Source: JBJMHZ01 sp045807125 (GTDB taxonomy: Bacteria; Actinomycetota; Actinomycetes; JAWWOL01). From it: 64,000 bases of DNA. The notes below the pieces were generated by a model that saw only the letters and a list, made by a program, of their open reading frames with translations, ran no database searches and was not told the origin of the DNA. The DNA lies in the NCBI GenBank assembly GCA_045807125.1, contig JBJMHZ010000004.1, positions 62,001-126,000 on the forward strand. Direction: 5' to 3'. Positions 24,996-35,449 of this stretch are shown here, in pieces. The position numbers were made by a program, and so were the translations under genes. The first letter of the stretch is position 1. Each line of letters starts with the position of its first letter.

Positions 24996-25786
24996 GGCAG
25001 CGCCGCGCGGTGCGGCCGCCGGAGCCGCACGCGAGCGGCGCCCGGCCGCCGGACGTCCCGCGCGACCTCGTGCCGCGCCATGTCGCGATGGTGATGGACG
25101 GCAACGGCCGTTGGGCCAAGCAGCGCGGCCTGCCGCGCACCGCAGGGCACGAGCGCGGCGAAGCGGCGCTCTTCGACGTGGTCGAGGGCGCGATCGAGGT
25201 GGGCGTGCAGTGGCTGTCCGCCTACGCGTTCTCGACCGAGAACTGGAAGCGCTCGCCCGAGGAGGTGCGCTTCCTCATGGGCTTCAACCGCGACGTCATC
25301 CGCCGGCGTCGCGACGACATGCATGCCATGGGCGTGCGCGTCAGGTGGGCCGGCCGCCGGCCGCGGCTGTGGCGGTCGGTGGTCGACGAGCTGCAGGTCG
25401 CCGAGGAGCTGACGAAGCACAACCGGGTGCTGACCCTCACCATGTGCGTGAACTACGGCGGCCGGTCCGAGATCGCCGATGCCGCGGCCGCCGTCGCGAG
25501 GGACGTCGCCGCCGGCCGGCTCGACCCGGAGAAGGTCACCGAGAAGGTGCTCGCCCGCTACCTGGACGAGCCGGAGATGCCCGACGTCGATCTGTTCGTG
25601 CGGTCCTCGGGCGAGCAGCGCACGTCCAACTTCCTGCTGTGGCAGTCGGCGTACGCCGAGATGGTGTTCCAGGACACGCTCTGGCCGGACTACGACCGCC
25701 GGCACCTGTGGGCCGCGATCGAGGAGTACGCGCGCCGCGACCGCCGGTACGGCGGTGCCGCGTCCAACGAGGGGACCGCATCGTGA
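24992..25786 (+). CDS. uppS: Isoprenyl transferase (undecaprenyl/decaprenyl diphosphate synthase)
   Basis: 264 aa cis-prenyltransferase making the lipid carrier for peptidoglycan and other wall polymers. It holds the five family blocks: MVMDGNGRWAKQRGLPRTAGH, AYAFSTENWKRSPEEV, LTMCVNYGGRSEIADA, DLFVRSSGEQRTSNFLLWQ and YAEMVFQDTLWPD. A 30-residue N-terminal extension is usual in actinobacteria. GTG 24992 overlaps the recO stop, and its own stop overlaps the next GTG. Chain length cannot be read from sequence. Confidence 0.95.
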   Translation: MRQRRAVRPPEPHASGARPPDVPRDLVPRHVAMVMDGNGRWAKQRGLPRTAGHERGEAALFDVVEGAIEVGVQWLSAYAFSTENWKRSPEEVRFLMGFNRDVIRRRRDDMHAMGVRVRWAGRRPRLWRSVVDELQVAEELTKHNRVLTLTMCVNYGGRSEIADAAAAVARDVAAGRLDPEKVTEKVLARYLDEPEMPDVDLFVRSSGEQRTSNFLLWQSAYAEMVFQDTLWPDYDRRHLWAAIEEYARRDRRYGGAASNEGTAS

Positions 25787-26148
25787 GGCGCGGTCTCCAC
25801 CACGTCAACGTCGTGGTCCCGCCGGGCGCGACCGGTGACGTGCTGCCGTTCTACGCCTCGATCCTCGGGCTCGTGCAGGTGGTCAGGCCGGCCGATGCCG
25901 GCTCGCCGGGCGGCGCATGGCTCGAGGTGGCTCCCGGGGCGCAGGTGCACATCAGCGAGCGCGAGGGGCGGCCGCACCCCGACGCCCACTTCGGCCTCGT
26001 CGTCGACGACTTCGACGCGGTGCGCCGGCGGCTCGACGAGGCGGGCGCACCGTGGACGGAGCAGTCGCCCGTCCTCGGTGGGCGGCGCGGGTTCACCAGG
26101 GACCCGGTCGGCAACCGGGTCGAGATCATCGAGGCGGTCGAGGACTAG
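25783..26148 (+). CDS. VOC superfamily (glyoxalase-like) protein
   Basis: 121 aa. A single vicinal-oxygen-chelate unit pair: GLHHVNVVVPPGATGDVLPFY...LGLVQ, then HFGLVVDDFDAVRRRLDEAGAP and the C-terminal FTRDPVGNRVEIIE. The His in HHVN and the Glu in RVEIIE are the expected metal ligands. The start GTG 25783 overlaps the uppS stop. It could be a lyase, dioxygenase or resistance protein; no substrate is indicated. Confidence 0.85.
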   Translation: MRRGLHHVNVVVPPGATGDVLPFYASILGLVQVVRPADAGSPGGAWLEVAPGAQVHISEREGRPHPDAHFGLVVDDFDAVRRRLDEAGAPWTEQSPVLGGRRGFTRDPVGNRVEIIEAVED

Positions 26149-26161
26149 CCGTACGGCCCGG

Positions 26162-26530
26162 TCACGCGCAGCGCTCGCAGGTGCCGACGACCTCGACCAT
26201 GTGCTGCACCTCGCGGAAGCCGTGGCGGCGGGCGACGTCGGAGGCCCACCGCTCGATCGCCGCACCGGTGACCTCGACCGCGCGCCCGCAGGACCGGCAC
26301 ACCAGGTGGTGATGGTGCCGGGTCCCGCAGCGCCGGTAGCGGGCCTCCGCGTTGTCGTTGCGGATGACGTCGACCTCGCCGCGCTCGGCCATCGCCTGCA
26401 GCACCCGGTAGACGGTGGTGAGCCCCACGCGGTCGCCCGCGGCGCGCAGGTCGGCGTGCAGCTCCTGCGCGCTGCGGAAGCCGTCGACGGCATCGAGGGC
26501 TGCCGCCACCGCCCGCTGCTGCTTCGTCAT
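26162..26530 (-). CDS. zur: Zinc uptake regulator Zur (Fur family)
   Basis: 122 aa. The N-terminal winged helix is FRSAQELHADLRAAGDRVGLTTVYRVLQAM and the C-terminal dimerisation domain carries HHHHLVCRSCG and GTCERC, the two CxxC structural zinc sites. It represses zinc-uptake genes when zinc is plentiful. The position next to uppS is that of actinobacterial zur. Its ATG overlaps the stop of the ZIP transporter, so regulator and transporter are coupled and share a promoter with a Zur-box-like palindrome. Confidence 0.92.
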   Translation of the reverse strand: MTKQQRAVAAALDAVDGFRSAQELHADLRAAGDRVGLTTVYRVLQAMAERGEVDVIRNDNAEARYRRCGTRHHHHLVCRSCGRAVEVTGAAIERWASDVARRHGFREVQHMVEVVGTCERCA

Positions 26531-27249
26531 AGCGCGCTCACCACCAGCCCCATCGCGACGACGCCGCCGAAGGTGCAGAGGAACGTCAGGCGCGACGGCT
26601 GCCGGCTGTGCGCCTCCGGCAGGATGTCGGCGGTCGCGAGGTAGAGCAGGAAGCCGGCGAAGAAGCCGAGGTAGAGCGACAGCACGCCGCTCGAGACATG
26701 GAACAGCAACGTGCTGGCCGCCCCCAGCAGTGGCGCCACCGCGTCGAGCGCCAGGAGCACGACCGACCGCCTGGTGGTGTTGCCGTGCGACAGCACGATG
26801 CCGACGGTGTTGAGCCCGTCCGCGAAGTCGTGCGCGATGACGGCGAGCGCGACGACGATGCCGATCTGGTGACTGGCTTGGAAGGCGAGGCCGATCGCGA
26901 CGCCGTCCATGAACGAGTGGGCGGCGAGACCGAGGGCCGAGACGACTCCGACGTGCGGGTGGCGGTGCTCGCCGTACTCGCGCTCGTGCGAATGGTGCAG
27001 CGCGCTGGAGCGCTCGACCAGGTGCAGCGCGAGGAAGCCGGCGGCGAACGCCATCATCGCGGCGGGTGGGTTGCCGGCCGAGTTGCCGGCCAGCTCGAAG
27101 ACCTCGGGCAGCAGGTCGAAGGCGACCACGCCGAGGATCACGCCCGCGGTGAAGCCGAGCAGCAGGTGCAGGTGCGCGCGGTTGCGCAGCGCGACCACTC
27201 CTCCGGTGAGGGTGGAGAAGAACGCGGTGAGCGCCAGCAGGACCGCCAT
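26527..27249 (-). CDS. ZIP family divalent metal (zinc) transporter
   Basis: 240 aa with about eight membrane helices. The transport site is formed by AAHSFMDGVAIGLAF in helix 4 and VIAHDFADGLNTVGI in helix 5, and a His-rich loop (HHSHEREYGEHRHPH, about residues 85-99) lies between helices 3 and 4. It would import Zn2+. It starts at ATG 27247-27249, seven bases after a -10 hexamer, so it is leaderless. It is the first gene of the ZIP-zur unit. Confidence 0.93.
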   Translation of the reverse strand: MAVLLALTAFFSTLTGGVVALRNRAHLHLLLGFTAGVILGVVAFDLLPEVFELAGNSAGNPPAAMMAFAAGFLALHLVERSSALHHSHEREYGEHRHPHVGVVSALGLAAHSFMDGVAIGLAFQASHQIGIVVALAVIAHDFADGLNTVGIVLSHGNTTRRSVVLLALDAVAPLLGAASTLLFHVSSGVLSLYLGFFAGFLLYLATADILPEAHSRQPSRLTFLCTFGGVVAMGLVVSAL

Positions 27250-27256
27250 GCCGCGA

Positions 27257-27262
27257 AGATTA
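27257..27262 (-). promoter_or_regulatory. -10 hexamer TAATCT of the ZIP-zur promoter
   Basis: TAATCT on the minus strand, seven bases before ATG 27249. A Zur-box-like palindrome overlaps the spacer and the -35 position. Confidence 0.65.
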
Positions 27263-27270
27263 ACCTGAAA

Positions 27271-27285
27271 TGGAAATCATTCTCA
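27271..27285 (-). promoter_or_regulatory. Zur box
   Basis: The palindromic 15-mer TGGAAATCATTCTCA matches the actinobacterial Zur-box pattern TGAAAATNATTTTCA. It covers the -35 and spacer region of the ZIP-zur promoter, as expected for repression. It also overlaps the last codon of the downstream DUF6703-type gene. Confidence 0.75.
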
Positions 27286-27681
27286 AGCAAGCTTGCTGAT
27301 CGTGATCATCACGAGGACGGCGACGACGAGCACCCGCATCCCCCTGCCCGCGGACGACACGGTCGGCCAGGTGACGTAGGCCAGCCACGCCAGCAGCACG
27401 GCCAGCAGGGCCGTTGCCACGGCGCCCGGCACGCCAGGTGCCAGCACGCCGGCGAGGAACAGGGCGGCCGCCAGCACGGCGAGCGCCCATCTCGGCATGC
27501 GGGAAAGGTACAGCAGCCAGATGGCGCCGCGCCGCTCGACGACGTGGCGGACCGGCGCGACGTCCTTCGGGGTGAGCAGCGGCTGCGCGCCCCGCGTGCC
27601 GCGGGACGGCTGCCCCGGCCGACCGGCCGGCGGGCGGGAGCGCGCCCGGCGGGAGGAGTGGCGCTTGCCGGGGCTCGGCAC
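27283..27681 (-). CDS. Small membrane protein, DUF6703-like
   Basis: 132 aa. A basic, Arg/Pro-rich N-terminal 40 residues precede IWLLYLSRMPRWALAVLAAALFLAG and two further hydrophobic stretches, ending in ITISKLA; about three membrane helices. The pattern LSRMPRW plus WLAYVTWPTVS resembles the actinobacterial DUF6703 family, function unknown. GTG 27681 follows AGGAGG (27687-27692) by five bases, which decides this start over the internal ATG 27498. Confidence 0.7.
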   Translation of the reverse strand: MPSPGKRHSSRRARSRPPAGRPGQPSRGTRGAQPLLTPKDVAPVRHVVERRGAIWLLYLSRMPRWALAVLAAALFLAGVLAPGVPGAVATALLAVLLAWLAYVTWPTVSSAGRGMRVLVVAVLVMITISKLA

Positions 27682-27747
27682 GGGATCCTCCTGCAGGACG
27701 ATGGGTGGCACCATCCTCCCAGGAACGTCGAAGGAGGTGCGGTCGCC

Positions 27748-28116
27748 GTGCTGGTCGTGCACCGGTTCATCGTCGCGGGAGGCGGCGGCGAGCCGTTCCT
27801 CGACCGGGCCAGGGCGGCGGTGGCCGCGCTGGCCGGCCGGCCCGGCTACCAGGGCGGCTGGATCGGTCGAGCGCCCGACGAGCCGTCCGCCTGGATCGTC
27901 GCGACGGCGTGGGACGGCGTCGGCTCCTACCGGCGTGCGCTGTCGTCGTACGACGCCAAGGTCGGAGCGCATCCGCTGCTCGCGGAGGCCGATGGCGGCC
28001 CCAGCGCGTTCGAGGTGATCTACGCGGACGTGCCGGGCGCGCCGCCACGCGAGCGCGACAGCGGGCTGGCCGACGACGCGGCCACGGCTTCGCCAGGGCA
28101 GCGCGTCGAGGGCTGA
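27748..28116 (+). CDS. Antibiotic biosynthesis monooxygenase (ABM)-like protein
   Basis: 122 aa. The core VHRFIVAGGGGEPFLDRARAAVAALAGRPGYQGGW...SAWIVATAWDGVGSYRRALSSYD (shown in parts) has the ABM-type ferredoxin-like fold pattern. Related proteins are small monooxygenases or heme-binding dimers. GTG 27748 lies ten bases after AAGGAGG (27731-27737). The C-terminal 25 residues are low-complexity. Function is not assigned. Confidence 0.65.
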   Translation: MLVVHRFIVAGGGGEPFLDRARAAVAALAGRPGYQGGWIGRAPDEPSAWIVATAWDGVGSYRRALSSYDAKVGAHPLLAEADGGPSAFEVIYADVPGAPPRERDSGLADDAATASPGQRVEG

Positions 28117-28132
28117 CGCGGGTCGCCGGCCG

Positions 28133-28915
28133 TCAGTCGGCGGGCACGGCGGCCGCGCTCTCGTCGCCCGAGCCGCCGACCAGGTCGTGCGCGGCCGGCA
28201 GCGCACCCGCCGTCAGCGTCAGCTCGTGCATGGACAACCGGTCGTACACGGCACGCGCCGGATCGTTGCCGGTGAAGACCCACAGCGCCGCCCGGCCGTG
28301 CTCGGCCACCAGCCGGTCGGTGAGCCAGCCGGTGATCGTCCGGCCGATGCCGCCGCCGCGAAGATCGGGCCGCGTCGTGATGGATGCGACGAAGCCGGTG
28401 CCGTCGCGTCCGGTCGCATCGGCTGCGCAGCCGACGAGCCGCCCGTCCCCGTCCCTGATGCCGGCCCAGCGCCGCGCCCGCGGCGAGCCCGGTCCGACCG
28501 AGGCATCGGGGAACCCGGCGGCGAGCAGCTCGCGCACGTCGTCCTCGTCGTCGGGGCCGAGCCACGCCGCGGCGTCCGGCCGGGTGCCGGTCGGCCTGGC
28601 CGTCCAGCGGAACTCCCAGTCGTGCATGTCGAGCAGGAAGCCGGTCGGCAGCAGCGGGACGACGTCGGCCGGCACCGAGATCCACGAGCGGACCGATTCG
28701 CCGATGGCGCGCACCAGCGTCGCGACGTCCGGAGGCGACCCGTGCGCGGCGATGGTCGGATGGTCCCAGTAGTGGTAGCCCACGGCGACCGCATCGCCGT
28801 AGCGCCAGATCGGCAGCTCGGCAGTCGGGTAGGCGGTCAAGTGCGCGACCAGCGGGTGGTCGCGGGTCGCCGCGACGGCATCGTCCGGATCGACGACGAG
28901 CAGGGTCGGAGGCAC
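28133..28915 (-). CDS. GNAT family N-acetyltransferase
   Basis: 260 aa. The C-terminal half carries the acetyl-CoA motif ASITTRPDLRGGGIGRTITGWLTDRL and ALWVFTGNDPARAVYDRLSM. The N-terminal half (YPTAELPIWRYGDAVAVGYHYWDHP) is a separate domain found in a group of actinobacterial GNATs. The substrate is unknown. GTG 28915 lies six bases from TAGCCT (28922-28927, minus strand), a leaderless arrangement. Confidence 0.85.
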   Translation of the reverse strand: MPPTLLVVDPDDAVAATRDHPLVAHLTAYPTAELPIWRYGDAVAVGYHYWDHPTIAAHGSPPDVATLVRAIGESVRSWISVPADVVPLLPTGFLLDMHDWEFRWTARPTGTRPDAAAWLGPDDEDDVRELLAAGFPDASVGPGSPRARRWAGIRDGDGRLVGCAADATGRDGTGFVASITTRPDLRGGGIGRTITGWLTDRLVAEHGRAALWVFTGNDPARAVYDRLSMHELTLTAGALPAAHDLVGGSGDESAAAVPAD

Positions 28916-28921
28916 CCTCCG

Positions 28922-28927
28922 AGGCTA
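28922..28927 (-). promoter_or_regulatory. -10 hexamer TAGCCT, leaderless GNAT promoter
   Basis: TAGCCT then six bases then GTG 28915 on the minus strand. Confidence 0.45.
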
Positions 28928-28975
28928 CCGGTCACCGGCAGCCGGACGGCCTGCGGCGGCCCGTCCCGCGTGCGG

Positions 28976-28981
28976 TAGCCT
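28976..28981 (+). promoter_or_regulatory. -10 hexamer TAGCCT for glyS
   Basis: TAGCCT 41 bp before ATG 29023. The same hexamer precedes ppdK and the divergent GNAT gene. Confidence 0.4.
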
Positions 28982-29022
28982 GCCATCTCACCCGCCGACC
29001 GCCAGCCGGATGGAGTCGTCAG

Positions 29023-30387
29023 ATGGCCAAGCCGGCCGATCGCATGGAGACCCTCGTCAGCCTCAGCAAGCGGCGGGGCTTCGTCTACCCGAGCAGCGAG
29101 ATCTACGGCGGGCTGCGGGCCAGCTGGGACTACGGGCCGCTGGGCGTCGAGCTCAAGCAGAACGTGAAGCGCGCCTGGTGGCGCTCCATGGTGCAGACGC
29201 GCGACGACGTCGTCGGGCTCGACTCGTCGGTGATCCTCGCCCCCGAGGTGTGGCAGGCGTCGGGCCATGTCGAGGCCTTCGTCGACCCGTTGGTGGAGTG
29301 CCAGAGCTGCCACAAGCGGTACCGCGCCGACCAGCTCGAGGAGGAGCGGCGGCGCAGCCTCCCCGATATCGCCTGCCCCAACTGCGGGACGAAGGGCGCC
29401 TGGACCGAGCCGCGGATGTTCAACGGGCTGCTGCGCACCTACCTCGGCCCGGTCGAGGACGACAGCGGCCTCGCCTACCTGCGACCGGAGACGGCGCAGG
29501 GCATCTTCATCAACTTCCTCAACGTGCAGCAGTCGGCGCGCAAGAAGCCACCGTTCGGCATCGCCCAGATCGGCAAGTCGTTCCGGAACGAGATCACCCC
29601 TGGCAACTTCATCTTCCGCACCCGCGAGTTCGAGCAGATGGAGATGGAGTTCTTCGTCGAGCGGGGCACCGACGAGGAGTGGCATCAGTACTGGATCGAC
29701 ACCAGGCTGGCGTGGTTCACCGGTCTCGGCGTGCGGCCGGAGAGCCTGCGGCTCCACGAGCACCCGAAGGACAAGCTGTCCCACTACTCCAAGCGCACGG
29801 TGGACATCGAGTACCGCTTCGACTTCACCGGCACGGAGTGGGGCGAGCTGGAGGGCGTGGCCAACCGCACCGACTTCGACCTCACCACGCACAGCAAGCA
29901 CTCCGGAGCCGACCTGTCGTACTTCGACCAGACGAGCGGCACCCGCTACGTGCCGTCCGTCATCGAGCCGGCGCTCGGGGTCGACCGCGCGCTGCTCGTC
30001 TTCCTGCTGGACGCCTACGCCGAGGACGAGGCACCGACGGGCAAGGGCGGGGTGGAGAAGCGGACGGTGCTGCGGCTCGATCCCCGGCTCGCGCCCGTGA
30101 AGGTCGCCGTGCTGCCGCTCTCTCGCAACGAGCGCCTCTCGCCGGCCGCTCGCGACCTCGCGGCGGCGCTGCGCCAGCGGTGGAACGTCGAGTTCGACGA
30201 CGCCGGTGCCATCGGGCGGCGCTACCGGCGACAGGACGAGATCGGCACCCCGTACTGCGTGACGGTCGACTTCGAGACCCTGGACGACCAGGCGGTGACG
30301 GTGCGCGAGCGCGACTCCATGTCGCAGGAGCGGGTGGCGCTGGACCAGGTGGAGCGCTATCTGCTCGACAAGCTGCCGCCCTGCTGA
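29023..30387 (+). CDS. glyS: Glycine-tRNA ligase (alpha2 type)
   Basis: 454 aa class II aminoacyl-tRNA synthetase charging tRNA-Gly. Motif 1 includes RRGFVYPSSEIYGGLRASWDYGPLG, the active-site block is YLRPETAQGIFINFLNVQ and motif 2 follows in FRNEITPGNFIFRTREFEQMEM, motif 3 is VPSVIEPALGVDRALLVF, and the C-terminal anticodon-binding domain follows. A zinc-finger-like pair CQSCHKRY...CPNCG sits in the insertion domain, as in many bacterial homologues. The homodimeric type rather than the alpha2beta2 type. Confidence 0.97.
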   Translation: MAKPADRMETLVSLSKRRGFVYPSSEIYGGLRASWDYGPLGVELKQNVKRAWWRSMVQTRDDVVGLDSSVILAPEVWQASGHVEAFVDPLVECQSCHKRYRADQLEEERRRSLPDIACPNCGTKGAWTEPRMFNGLLRTYLGPVEDDSGLAYLRPETAQGIFINFLNVQQSARKKPPFGIAQIGKSFRNEITPGNFIFRTREFEQMEMEFFVERGTDEEWHQYWIDTRLAWFTGLGVRPESLRLHEHPKDKLSHYSKRTVDIEYRFDFTGTEWGELEGVANRTDFDLTTHSKHSGADLSYFDQTSGTRYVPSVIEPALGVDRALLVFLLDAYAEDEAPTGKGGVEKRTVLRLDPRLAPVKVAVLPLSRNERLSPAARDLAAALRQRWNVEFDDAGAIGRRYRRQDEIGTPYCVTVDFETLDDQAVTVRERDSMSQERVALDQVERYLLDKLPPC

Positions 30388-30530
30388 TCGCGCTCGGCGC
30401 CACGGCGACCGCCGCCGGCGGATGGTGGCGACCGGCGGTACGGTCGTGCCGAGGTCGTGCGTCGGGTCGTCCGTCATGGCGCGCACCGTGCTCGTGACCA
30501 CCGACAGGATTCCTCCGCCGGTGCGCCCGG

Positions 30531-30580
30531 CTGTGGACGACGGGGGGCGATCTCCGCCCGGCTGCGCCCCCTGTCCACAG
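30531..30580. terminator. Long inverted repeat with two DnaA-box-like ends
   Basis: CTGTGGAC (30531-30538) pairs with GTCCACAG (30573-30580), and inside these GGGGGGCG pairs with CGCCCCC, giving a stable imperfect stem. It may end glyS transcription. Both ends also resemble DnaA boxes with one mismatch from TTGTCCACA (CTGTCCACA and, reversed, TCGTCCACA). Confidence 0.45.
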
Positions 30581-30595
30581 GGCGTGGACTCCCCG

Positions 30596-30623
30596 TTGAT
30601 CGGTCAGCTCGCCGGGGTAGCCT
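30596..30623 (+). promoter_or_regulatory. ppdK promoter (TTGATC-N16-TAGCCT)
   Basis: TTGATC at 30596-30601 and TAGCCT at 30618-30623, 67 bp before the start codon. Confidence 0.5.
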
Positions 30624-30690
30624 CAGCCAAGCAGCCGCTACGCACGCACGTCCGCAGCAGGACAGCAGCAGGACAAGGGGAGCGCAAGCC

Positions 30691-33381
<2,691 letters not shown>

Positions 33382-33415
33382 GAGCCCCGGCACGGGGGAC
33401 GAGAAAGAGGGGGAG

Positions 33416-33434
33416 CGCGCCGGTCACCGGCGCG
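33416..33434. terminator. Terminator-like hairpin after ppdK
   Basis: CGCGCCGG (33416-33423), loop TCA, CCGGCGCG (33427-33434); perfect 8-bp stem, no T-tract. Confidence 0.5.
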
Positions 33435-33457
33435 ACTGAGACCGCAGCGGCCGCGAG

Positions 33458-34087
33458 ATGACGCCGTTGCGGTGGTGGAAGTGGGTCAAGCGGGTCGTCC
33501 TGCTGCTGCTCAGCGTCGTGGTGCTGCTGTTCGCGGTGACGGCGGTCCGCGTGTGGTACGTCGCGCGCCAGGACGACCATCCGCGCTCCGACGTCATCAT
33601 CGTGCTCGGCGCCGCGCAGCTGAACGGCAAGCCGACGAACATCTTCGCTGCCCGCCTGGACCACGCTGCGCAGCTCTACCGGCTGCACGTCGCGCCACGC
33701 ATCATCACCGTGGGCGGCAACCTGCCCGGTGACCGCACGACCGAGGGTGCGGCCGGCGCCCGCTACCTCGCCGATCACAAGGTCCCCTCGACCGCGCTGG
33801 TCCCAGTCGGCGAGGGCAGCGACACCTACACGAGCCTGCAGGCCGCGGCGAGCGTGATGCGCCAGCACCGATGGCGCTCCGCGGTCGTGGTGACCGATCC
33901 CTGGCACTCGCTGCGCTCCCGCACCATGGCGCGCGACCTCGGCATCGAGGCGGAGACGTCGCCGGTCACCACCGGCCCGGTCGTCCGCGACCGCTCGACC
34001 GAGCTGCGCTACATCTGGCGCGAGACGCTCGCCTATCTGTACTACGAGATCCTCGGCGGCCACCGCAAGGGCCCGCGAGCCGCCTGA
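33458..34087 (+). CDS. YdcF/SanA-type DUF218 membrane protein
   Basis: 209 aa. A single N-terminal membrane helix (about residues 10-32) is followed by an extracytoplasmic DUF218 domain: DVIIVLGAAQLNGKPTNIFAARLDHAAQLY, IITVGGNLPGDRTTEG, and VVVTDPWHSLRSRTMARDLG. The family is linked to envelope integrity and vancomycin tolerance in enterics; the reaction is unknown. It lies before rsgA on the same strand. Confidence 0.88.
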   Translation: MTPLRWWKWVKRVVLLLLSVVVLLFAVTAVRVWYVARQDDHPRSDVIIVLGAAQLNGKPTNIFAARLDHAAQLYRLHVAPRIITVGGNLPGDRTTEGAAGARYLADHKVPSTALVPVGEGSDTYTSLQAAASVMRQHRWRSAVVVTDPWHSLRSRTMARDLGIEAETSPVTTGPVVRDRSTELRYIWRETLAYLYYEILGGHRKGPRAA

Positions 34088-34157
34088 AGGCGAAAAGCAG
34101 GTGCGCACGCCGCGCGCGGCGGCCTACCCTGCAGGCAGTCGACGCAGCCGATATCAC

Positions 34158-34233
34158 GAGGAGGTGAGGTGCGATGTCCGTCCAGCCGTGTCGCTCCTGC
34201 ACCACGCACCTCATTCCTTCGCGCTCCCGCTGA
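34158..34233 (+). CDS. Possible 19-aa leader peptide upstream of rsgA
   Basis: ATG 34174 to TGA 34231-34233 encodes MSVQPCRSCTTHLIPSRSR. It is preceded by an exceptionally strong ribosome site (GAGGAGGTGA, 34158-34167). The reading frame differs from rsgA, which starts 47 bp after the leader stop. The paired cysteines recall actinobacterial cysteine-containing leader ORFs. The feature span includes the ribosome site; the coding part is 34174-34233. Translation is inferred only from the ribosome site. Confidence 0.4.
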
Positions 34234-34280
34234 GCCAGCTCGCCCGGCGGGTGCGCTCCCGCCGCGAAAGGCTCGCGCCC

Positions 34281-35372
34281 GTGCCAACTGCACCCACCCT
34301 GATCGAGCTCGGCTGGTCGAGCGAGCTCGCCGAGGCATTCCAGCCACACGCACCAGCTGCCGAGCCGGCCCGGGTCGCGAGGGTCGACCGCGCCGCGCTC
34401 GACGTCATCTCGCCGTCCGGTCCGCTTCGGGCCGGGCTGGCCCTTCCGCTCGTACGGGCCGCCGAGGCCGACCCGATCGCGGCCGTCACGGTCGGTGACT
34501 GGGTGGTGCTCCACCCGGCGCGCCGGCCCGGCGAGCAGGCGATGGCCTCCGCGGTGCTGCCGCGCCGTACGGCGGTGGTGCGCGGCTCCGGCGGCCGGGC
34601 CACCGCCGCGCAGGTGCTCGCCGCCAACGTCGACGTGCTGCTCCTCGTCACCGCCGCGCTCCCAAGGGCCCCGCTGAACCGGGTCGAGCGCTTCCTCACC
34701 CTCGCCTGGGACAGCGGCGCCCGCCCGGTGGTCGTCCTGGCCAAGTCCGACCTCGTCGACGACGTCCCTGACCAGCTGCGGCGGATCGCGTCGGCGGCTC
34801 CCGGCGCCGACGTGGTAGCGACCAGCACGGTCAGCGGCGAGGGCGTCGGCGACGTCGCCGCGCTGCTCGGCATCGGCGTCACCGCCGGCGTCATCGGCGC
34901 CTCCGGCGCGGGCAAGTCGAGCCTGGCCAACGCGCTGATCGGGGCCGACCGCCTGGTGACGTCGCACCTGCGCGAGGACGGCAAGGGTCGGCACACGACG
35001 GCGTGGCGCGAGCTGGTGGTGCTGCCCTCCGGAGGCGTCCTGCTCGACACCCCGGGCCTGCGCGGGCTGCAGCTGTGGGACGCCGGCGACGCTCTGACCC
35101 GGACGTTCTCCGATGTGGTCGAGCTGGCGGTGGACTGCCGGTTCCGCGACTGCCGGCACGAGGCCGAGCCGGGCTGCGCCGTACGGGCGGCCATCGAGGC
35201 CGGCGTGCTGGACTCGCGGCGGGTCGCGAGTCACGCCAAGCTCCAGCGCGAGCAGGCGTGGCTGGCCAGCCGCCGCGACGCGCTCGTGCGCATCGAGGAG
35301 CGGCGCAGGTGGAAGGTGATGCACAAGCAGATCCGCAACGCCGGCCGGGACGGGCACGGGCCGCGGCCCTGA
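34281..35372 (+). CDS. rsgA: Ribosome small-subunit-dependent GTPase A
   Basis: 363 aa circularly permuted GTPase for late 30S maturation. The order of motifs is G4 (LAKSD), then G1 (IGASGAGKSSLANALIG), G3 (LLDTPGLRGL), and the C-terminal zinc knuckle CRFRDCRHEAEPGC. The N-terminal OB fold includes RVARVDRAALDVISPSG and TVGDWVVL. GTG 34281 was chosen from family length, with GAAAGG about ten bases upstream; the frame extends to 34101 without homology. Confidence 0.93.
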   Translation: MPTAPTLIELGWSSELAEAFQPHAPAAEPARVARVDRAALDVISPSGPLRAGLALPLVRAAEADPIAAVTVGDWVVLHPARRPGEQAMASAVLPRRTAVVRGSGGRATAAQVLAANVDVLLLVTAALPRAPLNRVERFLTLAWDSGARPVVVLAKSDLVDDVPDQLRRIASAAPGADVVATSTVSGEGVGDVAALLGIGVTAGVIGASGAGKSSLANALIGADRLVTSHLREDGKGRHTTAWRELVVLPSGGVLLDTPGLRGLQLWDAGDALTRTFSDVVELAVDCRFRDCRHEAEPGCAVRAAIEAGVLDSRRVASHAKLQREQAWLASRRDALVRIEERRRWKVMHKQIRNAGRDGHGPRP

Positions 35373-35436
35373 GCCGGCGGCGGGTCCCGTCCCCAGGCAG
35401 CGGCCGCGGTTGAGCCATCCCGTCGGTGGCATGGGG

Positions 35437-35442
35437 CAGTAT
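35437..35442 (+). promoter_or_regulatory. -10 hexamer CAGTAT for dgt, leaderless
   Basis: CAGTAT then seven bases then ATG 35450; no Shine-Dalgarno sequence. Confidence 0.4.
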
Positions 35443-35449
35443 CGGTGCC

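Larger units (their letters stand above)
30388..30690. other. 303-bp intergenic region with hairpin and ppdK promoter
   Basis: No convincing gene. It contains a long imperfect hairpin (30531-30580) and a promoter-like pair before ppdK. Confidence 0.6.
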
